NCBI GenBank assembly: GCA_023014365.1
Contig: JAEBUN010000023.1
Span: 744,001-808,000 of the forward strand
Length of the DNA stretch: 64,000 nt
Direction of reading: 5' to 3'
From: Lepiota brunneoincarnata
Lineage: Eukaryota > Basidiomycota > Agaricomycetes > Agaricales > Agaricaceae
Below the pieces are notes generated by a model that made no database searches, was not told the origin of the DNA, and saw only the letters and a program-made list of their open reading frames with translations. Numbering within the stretch: position 1 is the first letter of the stretch; each line of letters begins with the position of its first letter. The translations under genes and the position numbers were made by a program. Positions 12,701 through 25,827 of this stretch are shown here, in pieces.

Positions 12701-15700
12701 AACTGTGCCATCATAGCAGACCATAACGTCCTCCAACGCTTTCACGAGGCGACGTTGGATATAACCCGTCTCGGCAGTCTTGACAGCAGTATCAATGAGA
12801 CCTTCACGACCAGCCATGGCATGGAAAAAGAATTCTTGTGGCGTAAGCCCACGAAGATAGGAGTTTTCGACAAAGCCTCGGGACTCTGGACTGAAGTCGT
12901 CCTTGGTGAAATGGGGCAATGTGCGATGGCGGAAACCAAAAGGAATACGGCGACCTTCCACGCTTTGCTGCCCGACACAGACAGACATTTGTGAAATGTT
13001 GATGAAGGAACCTTTCGAACCGGCAACCACCATCTGCTTGACATTGTTGTCCTCCTTCAAGTGCTTCTGACAATATTGACCGGGCTGATCACGGGCCAGG
13101 TTAAGCTCACGCTCAACCATGCTCTCGAAGGATTCACGAATAGTCATACCCGGCTTGGGCTTGAGACGATCATGAGTGGCGTCATCAATGTACTGTGCAA
13201 CCTTTGCCTTATAACCAGCAATGGTCTCCATGATGTAGGCCATGGTCTTGGAATCGGCGATGGTATCACCAATGCCAATACTGAAGCCATTATGGAATAG
13301 CCAGTAATTGACGACGCGTTGTAGACCAGTAAACAACTGGCGGGTGATTTCCGGCCCCTTTTCACGAAAGACAACGTGGACGAGACCTCCTTGAGAAGCA
13401 CCCACGGTCTTCTTCTCCACAATGCCGAAAATCAGTTCTCCGTTCTCAATGAGAATCCCGTCATCGAAAACTGGATTTGATGACTTGGGATCGGGTAAGC
13501 GATGGATGTTGATACCGCGTGGAATCGTCAAACTGAGGATTTGTTTGCCGGTCCATAGCGGTTTAGGTTTGAGGATGGCAGGTATGGGGACGGAGCCATC
13601 CCAGTCAGGAACCCAGAGAAGGATATTCTGAACCTGATTCCAGTCGAGAAATGTATCACGAAGGGTGAACTTGCGGATGCCACAAAGGGTGTCCTGCACA
13701 ATACCCATGACGGGCTTATTGGCTTGGGGTGAAATGATCTAAGACCGAAGCTGAGCCCAGTCAGCCAAAATGCTAGGTAAGAAACTAACCTGCCGAGGGA
13801 CCCATGCGATTTGCGCGAGCTCGGCTCTTGTTTCTTCACTCTGTGGAATGCTATGACATAGATGAGCGGGGAGAGATCTGAAGCGTAGAGGCGAACACGT
13901 ACTGCATATTCATTTCATCGCCATCAAAATCGGCGTTGTAGGGAGGAGTGCTAGAGGCGGATGAGGGATAATTTGATACGTCGTGGAGAATAATGCTCAC
14001 ACAGAAAGGTTCAATCGAAAAGCTAGTTCAGCAAGTCAGTATTTTCTTGCGACATAAGACAAAAAGCTTACTGGAATAATGCATCAATCGCACCCGATGG
14101 CTCATCATACTCATTTTATGTAAACTAGGCTGCCGATTGAACAACACATAGCTGAAATAAGCTTCAGTATCAACCAAACCCAAAATGTGATGCCATCACT
14201 CACTCTCCATCCTTGAGATGGCGTTCAACAATCCAGCCATATTGGAGGAAGGCATCAGCGCGTTTATTATACCTGAGGTCGATACGCTCTCCAGTATCAC
14301 GGACCACATATCTCGCACCAGGATATGCAGTTGGACCATTTCGCACAAGTTCTTGAAGGTACGTGATGTTATAGGGTGTGACCCTTTCCGGATAGGTGAG
14401 GTTCATAGCAATGCTCATCGGGACGCCGACTTCATCCAACTCCAGATTTGGATCACCAGTGATAACGGTACGAGCCGAAAAATCAACGCGCTTGCCCATC
14501 AAGTTACCGCGCAGTCGGCCTTCCTTGCCCTTCAGGCGAGCGCGGATAGCCTTGACAGGACGCCCTGATTTTTGTAGGGCTTGTGGAATACCTGCAATAT
14601 CGTTGTCCATATACGTCGCAACATGGAACTATGGATCATCAAACATGAGGTACGAGTGGTGGATTGCGGTGTGAGATTATTACCTGGAGGAGTTGCTCAA
14701 ATTCGGAGATGACGTGAGCAGGAGCACCCTCTTGCTCACAACGGCGAACATTGGCAGAGGCCTTGATAATGTCGCCGAGTTTGTAGGTCAAATCATCTTC
14801 ACTACGCATGGCACCGCCGTCGACAGCGATACTAGGACGAACAGGGGGAGGCGGTACAGGCATGACTGTGAGAATCATCCATTCAGGCCTTGCATACTCG
14901 TCGGAGAGACCCAGGAGATGCAGATCCGAATCTGTCATCTTTTTAAAGACGGTGTATACCTCTGAAGCCGTTATAGGCCGTTTATCGGGCTGCATAGATT
15001 TGACCTCCTATTAGCTCACAGGATTAGCACAAAGCAATGATGATAATATAAATGAACCGACGTCATCGTCATCCTTGGTCTTTTTATACTGTACGAAGAG
15101 CTTCAAACCCTCTTTCCTGATCTGCGGTTGGATATGGCCGCAGCCACCATGGCCCTTTTTAGGCTCATCGCTTTCCGGGTCCGCACCTTCCTCCTTGATT
15201 TCATCTGGCTCACAAACTGTCTTGGTTTTGCAATGCGACCAGACGATGGCCATGCGAGCTTTTGGTTCACGAACGTGACGTATTTTGTCCGCGAAATTGG
15301 GATCCGACTTAGTAAAAGAACAGGAAATGGTGTGCAGGTGATGTGATCGTTGAGTTGATGTATAATATCAACAGCAAGATATGCGGATCAGAGCGTCAGT
15401 GTCGGTGTCTACAAGGTGGAAGCTGCCCAGTGCCCGGGCCAGGGTTTCAGAGTAACAGGGGGCCACAGCTAACGAGCCTATGCGTAGTGGCCAAAGGCCG
15501 CATCTCACGCTGCGTCACAGCAGAGAAGGACCGGGCTCTCCAACCAGAAGCACAACTATTTTTCGCACTCCTCGTTCAGCCCCCCATTTCACCCGCGACC
15601 TCGTGTCCAACCAAGCACCGTGCAGATGTAATGGGATAGACGCGGCGATCAAGCGACCGAAAACGCGCATCAAACTCCCCCGCAACGGATGGAAGAACGC

Positions 15701-16290
15701 CCCAGATAATCAGGGGACATAGCGTGGTGCGGGCTTGGGGTTCTCCATGGGTGGAGAGAGCCCCCAGAAAATTGGGATGGTGGGGTGCGAAACGAGTAGA
15801 GGAAAGATGCGACTCACGATGTCGGCTTTCAATTTTCCACAGTTCACGCAAATACACTCCAGAATCTTCTTCACTTTCACAATAAAACCTAACAAGAGAG
15901 AGATGGTCAGGGCACAAAAATATGACAAGTAGTGGGCGTACCAGGATGAAAAACAGGTCTCGCCAGCTCTATATGACCAAAGTGACCTGGACACTCCGAC
16001 ATACCCTCACCGCAAGTCTGGCATTTGAAGTTCCGGTCGATTGTCCCCATTCTTGGGTCCATCAGCCCGCCAGTCTTGGGCTTATGCGTTGTCTCGTCCA
16101 TAACTTCCGGGTGCTCGACTTTGGCGACAGATATAGCCTTCTGAAGATACGGAAAAAGAATTTGTCAGCGAACAGCAAAGGTCTGTGAAGGGGCACTACA
16201 GACAATTTCTTCGGGTGAAAGAATGCCAAATTGAACCTCCTTCACTTTTCGAATGGGAGCTGCCGAGTAAGCAAATTGATGGCCGAGCAT
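9788..16290 (-). CDS. RPB1: DNA-directed RNA polymerase II largest subunit
   Basis: Catalytic subunit of RNA polymerase II in the nucleus. The start at 16290 reads [20 protein letters not shown], joined by an intron to [20 protein letters not shown]. The clamp-core zinc region follows ([31 protein letters not shown]). Next come the RPB1 core [20 protein letters not shown], the catalytic Mg-binding motif [10 protein letters not shown] (about 13906-13936), the funnel/bridge region ([29 protein letters not shown]), and [17 protein letters not shown]. The C-terminal domain consists of YSPTSPx heptads, many degenerate, ending in a serine/glutamine-rich tail ([20 protein letters not shown]) with TGA at 9788-9790. 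The CTD end is assembled from very small exons (see separate entries). A 1.1-kb divergent promoter region separates it from VPS27. Confidence 0.97.
9956..9967 (-). other. RPB1: 12-nt microexon in the RPB1 CTD
   Basis: Acceptor cgccag, exon CCCCGGCATATT, donor gtaagc. Joined to the 30-nt exon and the last exon it reads [13 protein letters not shown], keeping the heptad register. Confidence 0.75.
10025..10054 (-). other. RPB1: 30-nt exon in the RPB1 CTD
   Basis: Acceptor ctggcag and donor gtgagt flank 30 nt encoding [10 protein letters not shown] in register with the neighbouring heptads. Confidence 0.8.
10232..10240 (-). other. RPB1: 9-nt microexon in the RPB1 CTD
   Basis: Acceptor cacag, exon ATTCGCCGA, donor gtaagg. 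The upstream exon ends CCAAGAT before donor gtatgc, and the downstream exon starts CCTCTCCTCGT after acceptor atag. The join reads [10 protein letters not shown], exactly one heptad register, which is strong evidence that the exon is real. Confidence 0.85.
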
Positions 16291-17397
16291 TGTGGATGAG
16301 TGAGTGGGTCAATGACAAGGAGTCGGGTGCAGAGGATCAGGAGGGTTTGAAGACAGAAGAGACTAGAGCAGAAAATCGTCCAGAGTTTGAATAAAAGCGC
16401 AATTGAATGCGTATGTAGGATTCGGAGAAGTTTTTCGAAAGGTTGAGTGTCGCTAGGCGCGTCGAGAGGCGAGACTTGCGACTTCAGTGAGAGCAAAAGA
16501 AGGCGAAGAAAAGCAGATATTCGCTGATTGTGTCGGGCCCAAGTGGTGGAAAGGGTCAGAAAGACAGAGAGAGAGCGTAAAGAGCACAGTTGGAGGGCCA
16601 ACTGGACGACAGAGAACGATGTGCGTGGTGGTTGAGGACAACCAGCGATGGCGACTCCCTCTTTTCGACTCCGCTACAAGTCCGGTCCCGGCACAGACTC
16701 ACTCACACGTCACATCGCTGACAAAGCATGTCACGGTGCTCTCGCGGGTTCGGACCAAGAACGAAAACAAAAAGAAATATCCGGGCTCGTTATCAGTATC
16801 AATATGTTCTCCCTATTGGCGTTGCATGCTTTGATCACCGCACCGTAGTGTCGGTATTTCTTGGGGACCAACGCTAAATCCGACAATGTTGCCGCACTTA
16901 TATTTGTTCTTGTTGTTATCCTTCCCCGAGCCCTGTCGCGAGGCTGCGCAACGACCCCGCTAGTTTGCTGACTCGCTCCTGACTCATATAAATGCATGAT
17001 ATATCGACCTCCCGTATAAATTTTTGTAGCTGGCCGCCTAGCACCCAGTACCCGGCTACCGGACGAACCACCGAAGCTTCTCGTTCTCAACTCCGACTGA
17101 TCGCAATGTTCGGCACCCAGAGCCAACCCATCCCAGCCAGTTGCTAAGAACATATGCAGCGGTCAGCGCCCAACTCCATGCATTAGTACTATTCCCCGTG
17201 TGCAATGATCCAGCCCAACCGCTTGTAAATCCAATATTATTCAGCTGAGCAAACTGCTTAGTCAGCTGATCTCACAACAATCAGCGCAGCGGCTTGTGGA
17301 CCTGGCCATCCATATAAACGTCACTCAACAACGGTGCCTCCCTTTCATTGACCCTCTATCTCGCTAACTATTAACGACAACACATAAGCAACAAGTC
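16291..17397. promoter_or_regulatory. Divergent promoter region between RPB1 and VPS27
   Basis: Both genes are transcribed outward from this 1.1-kb stretch. The part next to RPB1 (about 16440-16640) is rich in GA/CT tracts. A 140-codon minus-strand frame at 16731-17153 has no recognisable domain and low-complexity composition, and I do not regard it as a gene. Confidence 0.5.
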
Positions 17398-19809
17398 ATG
17401 TCTGGTATAGGCGCTTGGCTTTGGGGAACCTCACAACTAGACGATGCAGTAGGTAAGTAACAACACAAGAACGAACCATCTCAGTGCTCTTATTGTAGCG
17501 TAGATAAAGCAACCTCAGAACTGCTACCAGCAGGGTCAGAAGATATTGCTCTGAACCTTGAAATATGCGACCAGATACGTTCCAAGTCAGTTTCTGCCAA
17601 AGAGGCCATGCGCGCTCTGAAACGACGATTGAATCACAAGAATCCAAATGTGCAACTCCTGGCACTTGGGGTGCGTTCTGTCTCACATAGATAGAAAAGT
17701 AATAGCTCATTTCTCACGCACTGCAGCTCACGGATACCTGTATCAAGAATGGCGGTGACCTATTTCTTGCCGAAGTTGCATCACGAGAGTTTATGGATAA
17801 TTTGGTCTCCATACTCAAGATTCCGGGTTTGAATCACGAAGTAAAAAATACGATCCTTCGGTTCATACAGAATTGGAGCGTTGCATTTGAGGGAAAATAT
17901 TCGTTAGGATATGTTGCACAGGTCTACAAAACCCTTCAAGGGGAAGGTGAGCCACCTCGCCTTTTCATCCAATCCACCTCTAACCAGGTATGCTAGGATA
18001 TAAGTTCCCTCCCAAAGACTTGGCTGTTGCAAATTCTGCCATGGTTGATACACAGATAGCTCCTGAATGGATAGATTCAGATGTCTGTCTTCGGTGTCGA
18101 ACAGCTTTCACATTCACTAATCGGAAACATCACTGCCGAAACTGCGGTCAAGTATTTGACCAACAATGTTCCTCCAAGACACTGCCATTACCACATTTCG
18201 GGATTGCGCAAGAAGTTCGTGTGTGCGACGGCTGTCATACAAAGTTGACACGCAAAGCAGAGAGGGACAGGACGTACGTACACCCGTCCTGCTACGTGGT
18301 ATGATCCTCACAAGAATCGCAGGGATAAACGCCATCGCTCCACTGGAAGTGTTCACGGCAATTCACGACACCAGAATGCCCAAGATCTAGCGGACGCGGA
18401 ACTCCAACGTGCTATCGAGCTCTCACTGCAAGAGACTAATAATTCCCGAGGATACACCCCCTCTCAGGCTTCGATATCACATTGGCAGCCTTCGGAGCCC
18501 CCACTCGTTGACAGAACGGCATACTCCAGCCGGAAGTCGCTCACCACTGACGATGACGACCCGGAGCTTAGGGCCGCTATTGAAGCGAGTTTGCGCGAGG
18601 CAAACGCACCCCGCCCAAGTGCACCAGTCGCTCACGAAGTTCCCAGGGCAGAGGAACCTCCGTCCAACTACGACTCTCAGCACCCGTCGTCGCATACCTC
18701 AGCCCCCGCATTGAGCCACCCCCCCCTCCCCAAACTTCCTAACTACGATCTTGATCCCCTTGAGACCGATTCCATCTTGACTTTCAACCAAACTGTGGAG
18801 CAGGTAGAAGCCAATGGGGGACGCGATCTTTCCCGCTACCCGGCAGTGACGGAGCTCTATGATAAGGCAAATAGCCTGCGACCGAAACTCGCACTGAGCC
18901 TTGATGACGCTGGCAGGAAAGAGCGTGAGTGGGTGTGTAACTGATTTCTATGTTCATATTGACAGACTGGCTTTAGAAATGCTTTCCGAAATGCATGGCA
19001 AGCTCTCGCAGGCAGTCAAGTTGTATGATCAAATCCTCACCGAACAGGTTGCCCGTCCGCGTTGGAGAGCTACCCACGCCCAACAATATCAGCCGGCACA
19101 ATCAAGTCAGAACCATGAACAATGGGCGCCCACACCTCAAACATCCACACCACAGACTGCAAATCAACACCCCCAAACACCTACACCACAGGTAGCAAAC
19201 CAGTATCACCAAACACCTGCCCAGTACACGGCACCACCTCAGCAAATCACTCATGTACCAACTCAACCTCAACAGACGCCCGAATATATTTCCGGACAAA
19301 TGCCTTATGGCCAATCCGTCCAACAGTATATCCCACCGCAAACACCAGTACGACAAGCCCCCTTACCATCCCCAATGCTGCAACAACTGCAACAATCCCA
19401 GGGCCTCACTCTCTCTCCGGTGGCACCCATAAACCCAGCCACCCCCAGCTACACACCATCTTCGACAACGATTATGGCCCCAGCACCTCCAGTGCAGAGT
19501 CCACCGCCCCCCCCAGTGTCACAACCTCAGTCTCCTTCCTTCGGATACAATCCCCCTGCCCATTTCGACCCACAGTCTCTACAACACACATCTGCTCAGA
19601 ACACACCACTCGGGAGAAGCAACACAATAGCTCACCCAGGTTTCCAGCAGAGGGCACCTACTCAACAACAACATCCGCCTAATCAAACACCCTCAACCCT
19701 TCCGCAATTTCCACTGGTTCCGACGACCGCACCGATGTATGATACATCAATACATAGTGGGGTCATACGAAGTGAGGAGAGGAAGGAGGCATTGCTGATC
19801 GACCTTTGA
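17398..19809 (+). CDS. VPS27: ESCRT-0 subunit Vps27 (VHS, FYVE, UIM, clathrin box)
   Basis: Binds ubiquitinated membrane cargo and PI3P on endosomes and starts multivesicular-body sorting. The start at 17398 reads [22 protein letters not shown] domain spans several exons ([50 protein letters not shown]). The FYVE zinc finger follows ([20 protein letters not shown], with its RKHHCRNC core, and [11 protein letters not shown]). Two ubiquitin-interacting motifs are visible ([30 protein letters not shown]). Then comes a GAT-like helical segment ([31 protein letters not shown]) and a long Gln/Pro/Thr-rich tail with several PTPQ/PTQP-like motifs. The protein ends in EALLIDL, a classical C-terminal clathrin box. 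Introns are short. The domain set is complete and in canonical order. Confidence 0.95.
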
Positions 19810-20977
19810 GCTGTTTCACGACTGAATTGCTACATACTTCTTGTGGCCTCTAGTTTTGTGCATGTATAATACAAGGTTTACATAAGAAGCTGCTCGGAGT
19901 TGAGCAAGTCGATTAATATGACGAGCTTGATATTTACGGTCCATGTTCCCATCTCTTGCCCCAGTGAAGCACGCTGACTTTCGCCCCACACCGAGCTGTT
20001 CGGCCTCTGTCCATCTGCGTATGGGGCCCGACCAGAGGGAACCAGATCTGGTGATCGAATGACGGTGATGCCATATGCATGGCCATATGGGTTGGTGATC
20101 ATGTCAAACCGCCAACCCACTCCTCACTTCCCCCTAAATGTCGTTCTCACAACTGGTCGAGCGCAATGCGATGTAGGCTGTTACTCTCGTATACTAAACT
20201 GTGAAGCAAAACCACAAGTTGAAGGCAGTCCTGACTCCTACATGAAGATGCAAATCCAAGTCACCTGCTCATGACTATAGACCCTTACGGCGACTACCCT
20301 GTTGACACCAAACTCCAGATCACCCCTGCAGAGGTTGGATGCCAAAGCGATAAATTCGGAGATCAGAGTGGTGGCTGCATTCCAAAGCGGCCCCCCGACA
20401 GGCCAAGGGACGACATTTCCTGGCCGAGGAATCTGCCACACTGATGCTTTACTGAGCAAAAGGGCTCAGGGGCTTTTTACCGACGATTGGAGGCGGACAC
20501 GGAGACCCTTGTCCTAAATGCTCAACTATACAATCTGGGATTTTTTTGGCAGTGTGCACTGTCCATTTGGGCTCCCCGATGATCTTGTAGCAAAAAGGTG
20601 TAGCCACCTGCACAACCATCCGATACAGGTATCATATATTTCCGGATCATTTCGGTTGCACCTGACCGCCACCCGAGAGGTTGCAGCATGATATGATATG
20701 AATGCCACCAGCCACAGTGTTCGTCATTTCCTCCTGCCGAATGTGCACCATCATGTCTTAATGCCTTTGCATCCCCATTGCGCCCCGATATGAACGGTCA
20801 TACCACCTTACCTGCGCAGAACAAGAAGCTCAGTTGTCGTACTCCTTGTCAAAGGCTCACATTTTCTTCTGACCTCTCTGAGGACTAAAGGAGTATGGCA
20901 AACAGCCATAAACTTGCCACTGGGTTCTCGAGCATAATTACCAATTTCCCGCACGTCAGGCTGGTCCTCTCTCCGAG
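19810..20977. other. Intergenic region, no confident gene
   Basis: 1.17 kb between VPS27 and the M28 peptidase. Minus-strand frames at about 20459-20238 (IALASNLCRGDLEFGVN) and 20120-19878 look vaguely protein-like but have stops between them, no start context and no recognisable family. The last few hundred bases should contain the peptidase promoter; I see no clear TATA box. Confidence 0.4.
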
Positions 20978-22641
20978 ATGAGATTCAACGCCCCCTTCGT
21001 TCTTGCTTTGGTCTGTGCCGCTGCTGCAGGTAGCACTGACCACGAGATTTTCCAAGGCAAGCCCCTCGTCTCATCCGAGTCGTACCAGGCCACCGTTTCT
21101 GGGGGGAATTTGCTGAACCATGCTCAAAATCTCTTTCGCTTCTCCAAAATTGACGGTTCTAATACACGTGCTTTCGGCACTGTTGGCCACATTGCAACCA
21201 TCCAGTACATAAAGACCTCCCTAGACAGGACTGGCTATTACGATACCTTTATCCAGACCTTCACTTACCTCTACTCCGATGGAACCGCTAAATTGTTTGT
21301 AAATGGTACTGAGTACGAGACTGCTTGGTTTACCTATGGCCCTGGTGGTGAGGCCAACGCTCCCTTGGTTATCGTGGATAATTTTGGGTGTAACCAGGTA
21401 TGATTTTCACTCTTTGGAGTGCACATTCACAGGCTAACCATCCGTCAGGACGACTTCCCAGCCGAAGTTACTGGGAATATCGCCTTAATCCTTCGTGGAA
21501 GTTGTTCCTTCTCGGACAAGGTCGCACGTTCTGGCGCAGCCGGTGCAGCTGGTACCATCATCTACAATGACCAGGATGGTTCTATTGGTAGCGTGACCCT
21601 CGGTGGGGCCTTGAACCCCGCTGGCCCCTATGTCCCCGCCGGTACCCTAACTGGTCTTGATGGCCGCGCTTTTGTTGCTGCCATACAGGCCGGCGAGGAG
21701 ATAGTTGGCAATATTCATGTTACTGCTTTCAACGAAGAGCGCTCGACTAGTAATGTTATTGCAACCACCAAGTCTGGTGACAAAAACAACATTATACTCG
21801 CCGGTGGTCACACTGACTCTGTTCCTGCTGGTCCTGTACGTTCTTCTGATGCGCTACTGTTTCCCGAGATCTAAGATGCTTTACACAGGGCATCAATGAT
21901 AACGGCTCCGGTTCCATGTCAGTCCTCGAACTTGCCCTCCAACTCCCCCACTTCAGCATCAAGAATGCTGTCCGCTTCGGGTTCTGGACTGCTGAAGAAT
22001 TCGGCCTTGTCGGTGCTGACTACTACGTTGCTAGTCTGTCTGAAGAGGAACGTGCGAGGATTGCTCTCTACCTCAACTTTGACATGGTGGCCTCCCCCAA
22101 TTTTGGCTACTTTATCTACGATGGTGATGGCAGTGTATACAATTTTACCGGTCCACCGGGCAGCGACCACATTGAGAGGACATTTGAAGACTACTTCAAA
22201 TCTGCGAGGCTTAGAAGCGCTCCCACCGACTTCAACGGTCGCAGTGACTATGGTCCCTTCCTAGATGCTGGGATTCCCTCAGGTGGTCTCTTCACCGGAG
22301 AGGATGGGCTGAAGACAGAAGAAGAAGCAAAATGGCGAGTACACTCACTTCCATTTGATTATGTGCCACAGATCCCGTTGTTAACTTGTGGTTGTAGGTG
22401 GGGTGGTCAGGCCGGCGTTGCTTTTGATACCTGCTACCACAAGGCTTGCGACACCATCGATAATCTTCACCTTCCAGCATGGGTCCAGAACACCAGGGCA
22501 GCTGCTCATACCATTGCAACCTACGCCACCTCTTTGGAAGGCATTCCTCACCAGATCAAGAGATCTCTCACCTCACGCGTCCCTCTCTCTCATGACCGCC
22601 GGCGCTATCAGGCCTGTGGTCACGAGGTGGTTGCTGTTTAA
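20978..22641 (+). CDS. Secreted M28 zinc aminopeptidase with PA domain
   Basis: Probable extracellular or vacuolar aminopeptidase (aminopeptidase Y-like, family M28) removing N-terminal residues from peptides. The start at 20978 gives a signal peptide (MRFNAPFVLALVCAAAAGST). A PA (protease-associated) domain follows (IALILRGSCSFSDKVARSGA, AGTIIYNDQDGS). The M28 core has the five expected zinc ligands in order: GGHTDSV (His), GINDNGSGS (Asp), TAEEFGL (Glu-Glu), LNFDMVASPN (Asp) and CYHKACDT (His). Three introns are visible, for example CAG/gtatga..cgtcag/GACGAC near 21399. An NGT sequon (FVNGTEYE) fits a secreted protein. The C-terminal tail (about 30 aa, SRVPLSHDRRRYQACGHEV) is not conserved in the family as far as I know. 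Nothing appears broken. Confidence 0.93.
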
Positions 22642-22997
22642 ATTCTTGTAATACTTACCCCCATCTCTGGCTATCTGTTACAATGATAAGCGTTTATTCT
22701 GACGCGTGTAATATATACACGATGAAATATATATCTATTATTACAGGGCAGTACAATGATTGTTGAGTACCTGGTCCGCTCACGGTTGGGGAGAACACAA
22801 AATCCCTCCATCCCATTAAATGCCTCGGTGAAGCGCCAAGCATCCCCTCGCGGGTTAGTCCAGGAACCAGCCTCAGTATTTGGGACGAGCCAGTTATTTG
22901 CAGGCACTTCCGCAGATCGCGGGTCTTATCACATTTATTAAAGGCGAATAGAGCGCTCTTTCGTTCCACTGCAAGGGAGTCCCCTGGTTTCCAAGCC
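22642..22997. promoter_or_regulatory. Intergenic region between M28 peptidase and MFS gene
   Basis: 356 bp, AT-rich in the first 120 bases (tandem TATATA stretches near 22713-22735), probably the peptidase terminator followed by the MFS promoter. No other feature seen. Confidence 0.4.
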
Positions 22998-24609
22998 ATG
23001 GTATCCCAAATCATCCTCGAAGCGCCAACCAGGGACCTTGGACTCGAAAAGGATCACGATAGCACCCGAGCCTCTGGTCCCCCACGGTCTGCTAGCCGCT
23101 TACTCACACCTCCCTTGGCACGGGAGGCCGCGTATGAATCAGTGGACGAGGTCAATCAAGAATTAAAACTGCCTCCTCCCAAATCGCTTTTCATCGTAAT
23201 TGCATCCAACGCACTCTTTCAGGTCGATACGCTCTTTTCATTTTCTCAGGTCACATACTCAACTCTGATGGCGTTAGTTCTCCTTCTTTGTTATCGTGTC
23301 ATCAGCGAGTGCCTATGCGGAACACCTTGGAGGGAGTGCGACCTTTGCTGGGTTGACCATTGGCATTCCAACACTATTTTCTGGTATCGCCCTCTTCTTC
23401 GTCACAAAATATGATAAAGGCACGTGGCAGCTACAAGCCAGTAGCCCTGATATACACACTAAACTGTCGACAGGAGGCTACACACGACCTTTTGACATTG
23501 CCTACGCTGCAATGATACTCGGGAATCTCCTGCATGCTCTAGCATTCCCAGCCGACTACCTTTACCTCATTCTCATAGGACGTATCGTCGCAGGGTTTGG
23601 CTTCACATCCTTTATGTTCATCAAGCGCTACTGTTCCGATCCTCGAATTGTAGGTGTCCGAAGACGAACCATGCTCGCCAGTTGGGTCGTCCTCGGCCAA
23701 GGTTTTGGTTTCACCGCAGGCCCTTTTGCCGGAGGATTACTCTACAGAGTTGGATTTTCCAACAAGATCTTCAATGGATACACGGGTCCAGGCTGGATCA
23801 TGGTCGGTACATGGATAGCCTTCTGGATTGCTAGTCGGATCATGTTTGAAGACCCTCCTACTTCTAAGAAGTCCTGCCCTCTTCGAGTCGTTGTGGCAAC
23901 AAGAGTTGACCACACTGTTGCATCATATACTGGTGATCCCGACCCGCTTCCCCATTCCGAAATCACCATCAGCTCCTCGCCGGCCATCTCCAGAGACTCA
24001 GCAAGTGAAAGCTTCCGCAGCCTCGACAGACGCCAGTGGGGTGTCATCGTTTGCATGTGCTACTATGCCATGACCTGCTTCTTTATCCTCGCCAGCTGGG
24101 AAGCCAACATCCCCGTCTTCCTTTCTGTCGCGCTCAACTACTCACCTTACCAGGCCGGAAATTTCATCGCTCTGGGCGGGGTAGCCACCCTCCCTTTCCT
24201 CCTACTCAATATCCGCTTCGCACGTCGGATACAAGATCGAGTTACGCTCGGCATGGGGTCATCATTGGGCCTCGTAGGGCTTATCATCATGCTCATTGTA
24301 TTGCATTCGGACAAAGTCAGTTTTGGGACCGTCTATATTTGCTGGTTCCTGGTTGCGCTTGGGTTTAACTTGGCCAGTACCTGCACGCTCAGCCTTTTGT
24401 CGAAGCAGATGCCCGCTGCATGGAATGGGAAGCTCAGCATGGCTATCCAATACAGTAACTATACCGGAAGGGTGACGGGAGCCGTCCTCGGGGGTGCCGG
24501 GGTCAAAATCGGTATGCTGAACTATATTGCAGTTCAGATCGTCGTCGTGGGCGTTGGTGGATTGATGTATATGACACTTTGGAGGGAGTTAAAGGCAAAG
24601 ACCGGCTGA
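22998..24609 (+). CDS. Major facilitator superfamily transporter (SPX/MFSD8-like group)
   Basis: Multi-pass membrane transporter; substrate not predictable. The start at 22998 gives a polar cytosolic N-terminus with a Ser/Pro-rich stretch. The first membrane helix (KSLFIVIASNALFQ) is split by an intron, best placed from CAG/gtcgatacg near 23221 to gcgttag/TTCTCC near 23278, giving ALFQ-FSFFVIVSSASAYAEH. MFS signatures are LYLILIGRIVAGFGFTSFMF, GVRRRTMLASWVVLGQGFGF (the loop 2-3/helix 4 region) and TAGPFAGGLLYR. A long polar central loop carries SEITISSSPAISRDS. The second half begins RQWGVIVCMCYYAMTCFFIL, followed by further hydrophobic helices to ELKAKTG. About 12 helices can be drawn. The gene appears intact. 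It resembles the vacuolar/lysosomal MFS group with an YAEHLGG motif. Confidence 0.85.
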
Positions 24610-25827
24610 GTGACTCCAGAGGTGAGAATGTAGTAATGCATTCCATAGGCGAATTTGAATGCATGCACGAGGGGTTATGAGGCAAGGATAGACACGACGT
24701 GGAATCAGAATTGAGGTACCTGTACAATTCGAAGGATGAATTACAATAAGGACAATAGAGGTGTGTGTATGTCTTGGGTGAACAGCGACCCCCTAGTGTG
24801 GCTTTGGCCTTTGAATGAGTCTATTGTGGACGAAGCTATTGGAATGACACCCTGTCATAAGCTCAGGATATATAATCAATATGTCAGGACGAGCGCATTT
24901 CACCCCTCCTTATCATGCAACGATTGACACAACAAGTCGGTGCCGGCCTATCGGCGGTGTCACCTTACCCCCGTGAAACCAGAAATGCGATACAATCCAC
25001 TCGTATAGATACCCCGTTTTATAATCTTCCATCGGCCCTGGATGGAATTATTCCAGGGCTGCCCACCAATTTCTCCGCGAGCATGATTCATCCAATTGTC
25101 CTACCCTCACAATCAAGATCTTCCTGTTGAAGGAGAAACTCCTAGATGCGACGTCATCCCCCTGGCTCAAATGCACTGTGGACTCAATGAAATTCGGGGG
25201 AATGGACCGGCGTGCACCGGTTGTATTGTGGGTTCTCTGCTCTGAACACGGAACGGAAAAGATGTAGCTAGGTTGTCCAGCTTGAGACTGCAGTGTGCTG
25301 GTGCCCCCACTATCAATCACAATAACATGTACCTTTGTTCGCAACTGGCAGGCGATTCTTGAGAAGCGATAGTGAAGATCACTTTAGTGCTGAAGCTCCA
25401 AGGAAGAAGCTTGGTGCATTGTCCCGCTTCACTTTTGCGTAAGAAAACAAAACATGGTTGAATGGGCAGATCCCCCTCCTCTCGCCGGGTTGCCCCTCCC
25501 GGGATCGGAGTCATTTGTGTGGTTAGTGGTCCCATTGAAGGAATACCTGGATCCACAATCAAGGGTGTGAGGGTCAGGGTAGACGTTTAGATTCCCGCCG
25601 AGTCATTGACCGGTCGATTTGCGTGAAGCGGGGGACTGGGTGCGTAATGGGAAAGGGCGAAAGTAAGAAGAGTTGCTCATAAAATATGTAGGATACAGTG
25701 CTGAGCGTGCAAAGGAAGAATTATGTCCACGGATAATAGTCGTGACATGAAATGAGGAATAAGTGGCAATGGGGCTCCGGAGTACATGAGGTGTCGGGAT
25801 ACACATAATAGTTGGTATTAGGCATGT
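24610..25827. other. Convergent intergenic region between MFS gene and VPS35
   Basis: 1.2 kb between the stops of two convergent genes. Several 60-100 codon frames exist on both strands, but none has recognisable motifs, splice-consistent partners or coding-like composition. I see nothing that supports a gene, tRNA or repeat here. Confidence 0.5.

Noticed and set aside
11633..12994. Long plus-strand frames (196 and 215 codons) opposite RPB1
   Set aside because: They are antisense shadows of the highly conserved RPB1 coding sequence and have no domains of their own.
16731..17153. 140-codon minus-strand frame between RPB1 and VPS27
   Set aside because: Composition is low-complexity, with no motif, and it lies in the shared promoter region; most likely chance.
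20238..20459. Small minus-strand gene upstream of the M28 peptidase
   Set aside because: The frame looks mildly protein-like but is bounded by stops, has no splice-consistent partner exons and no recognised family.
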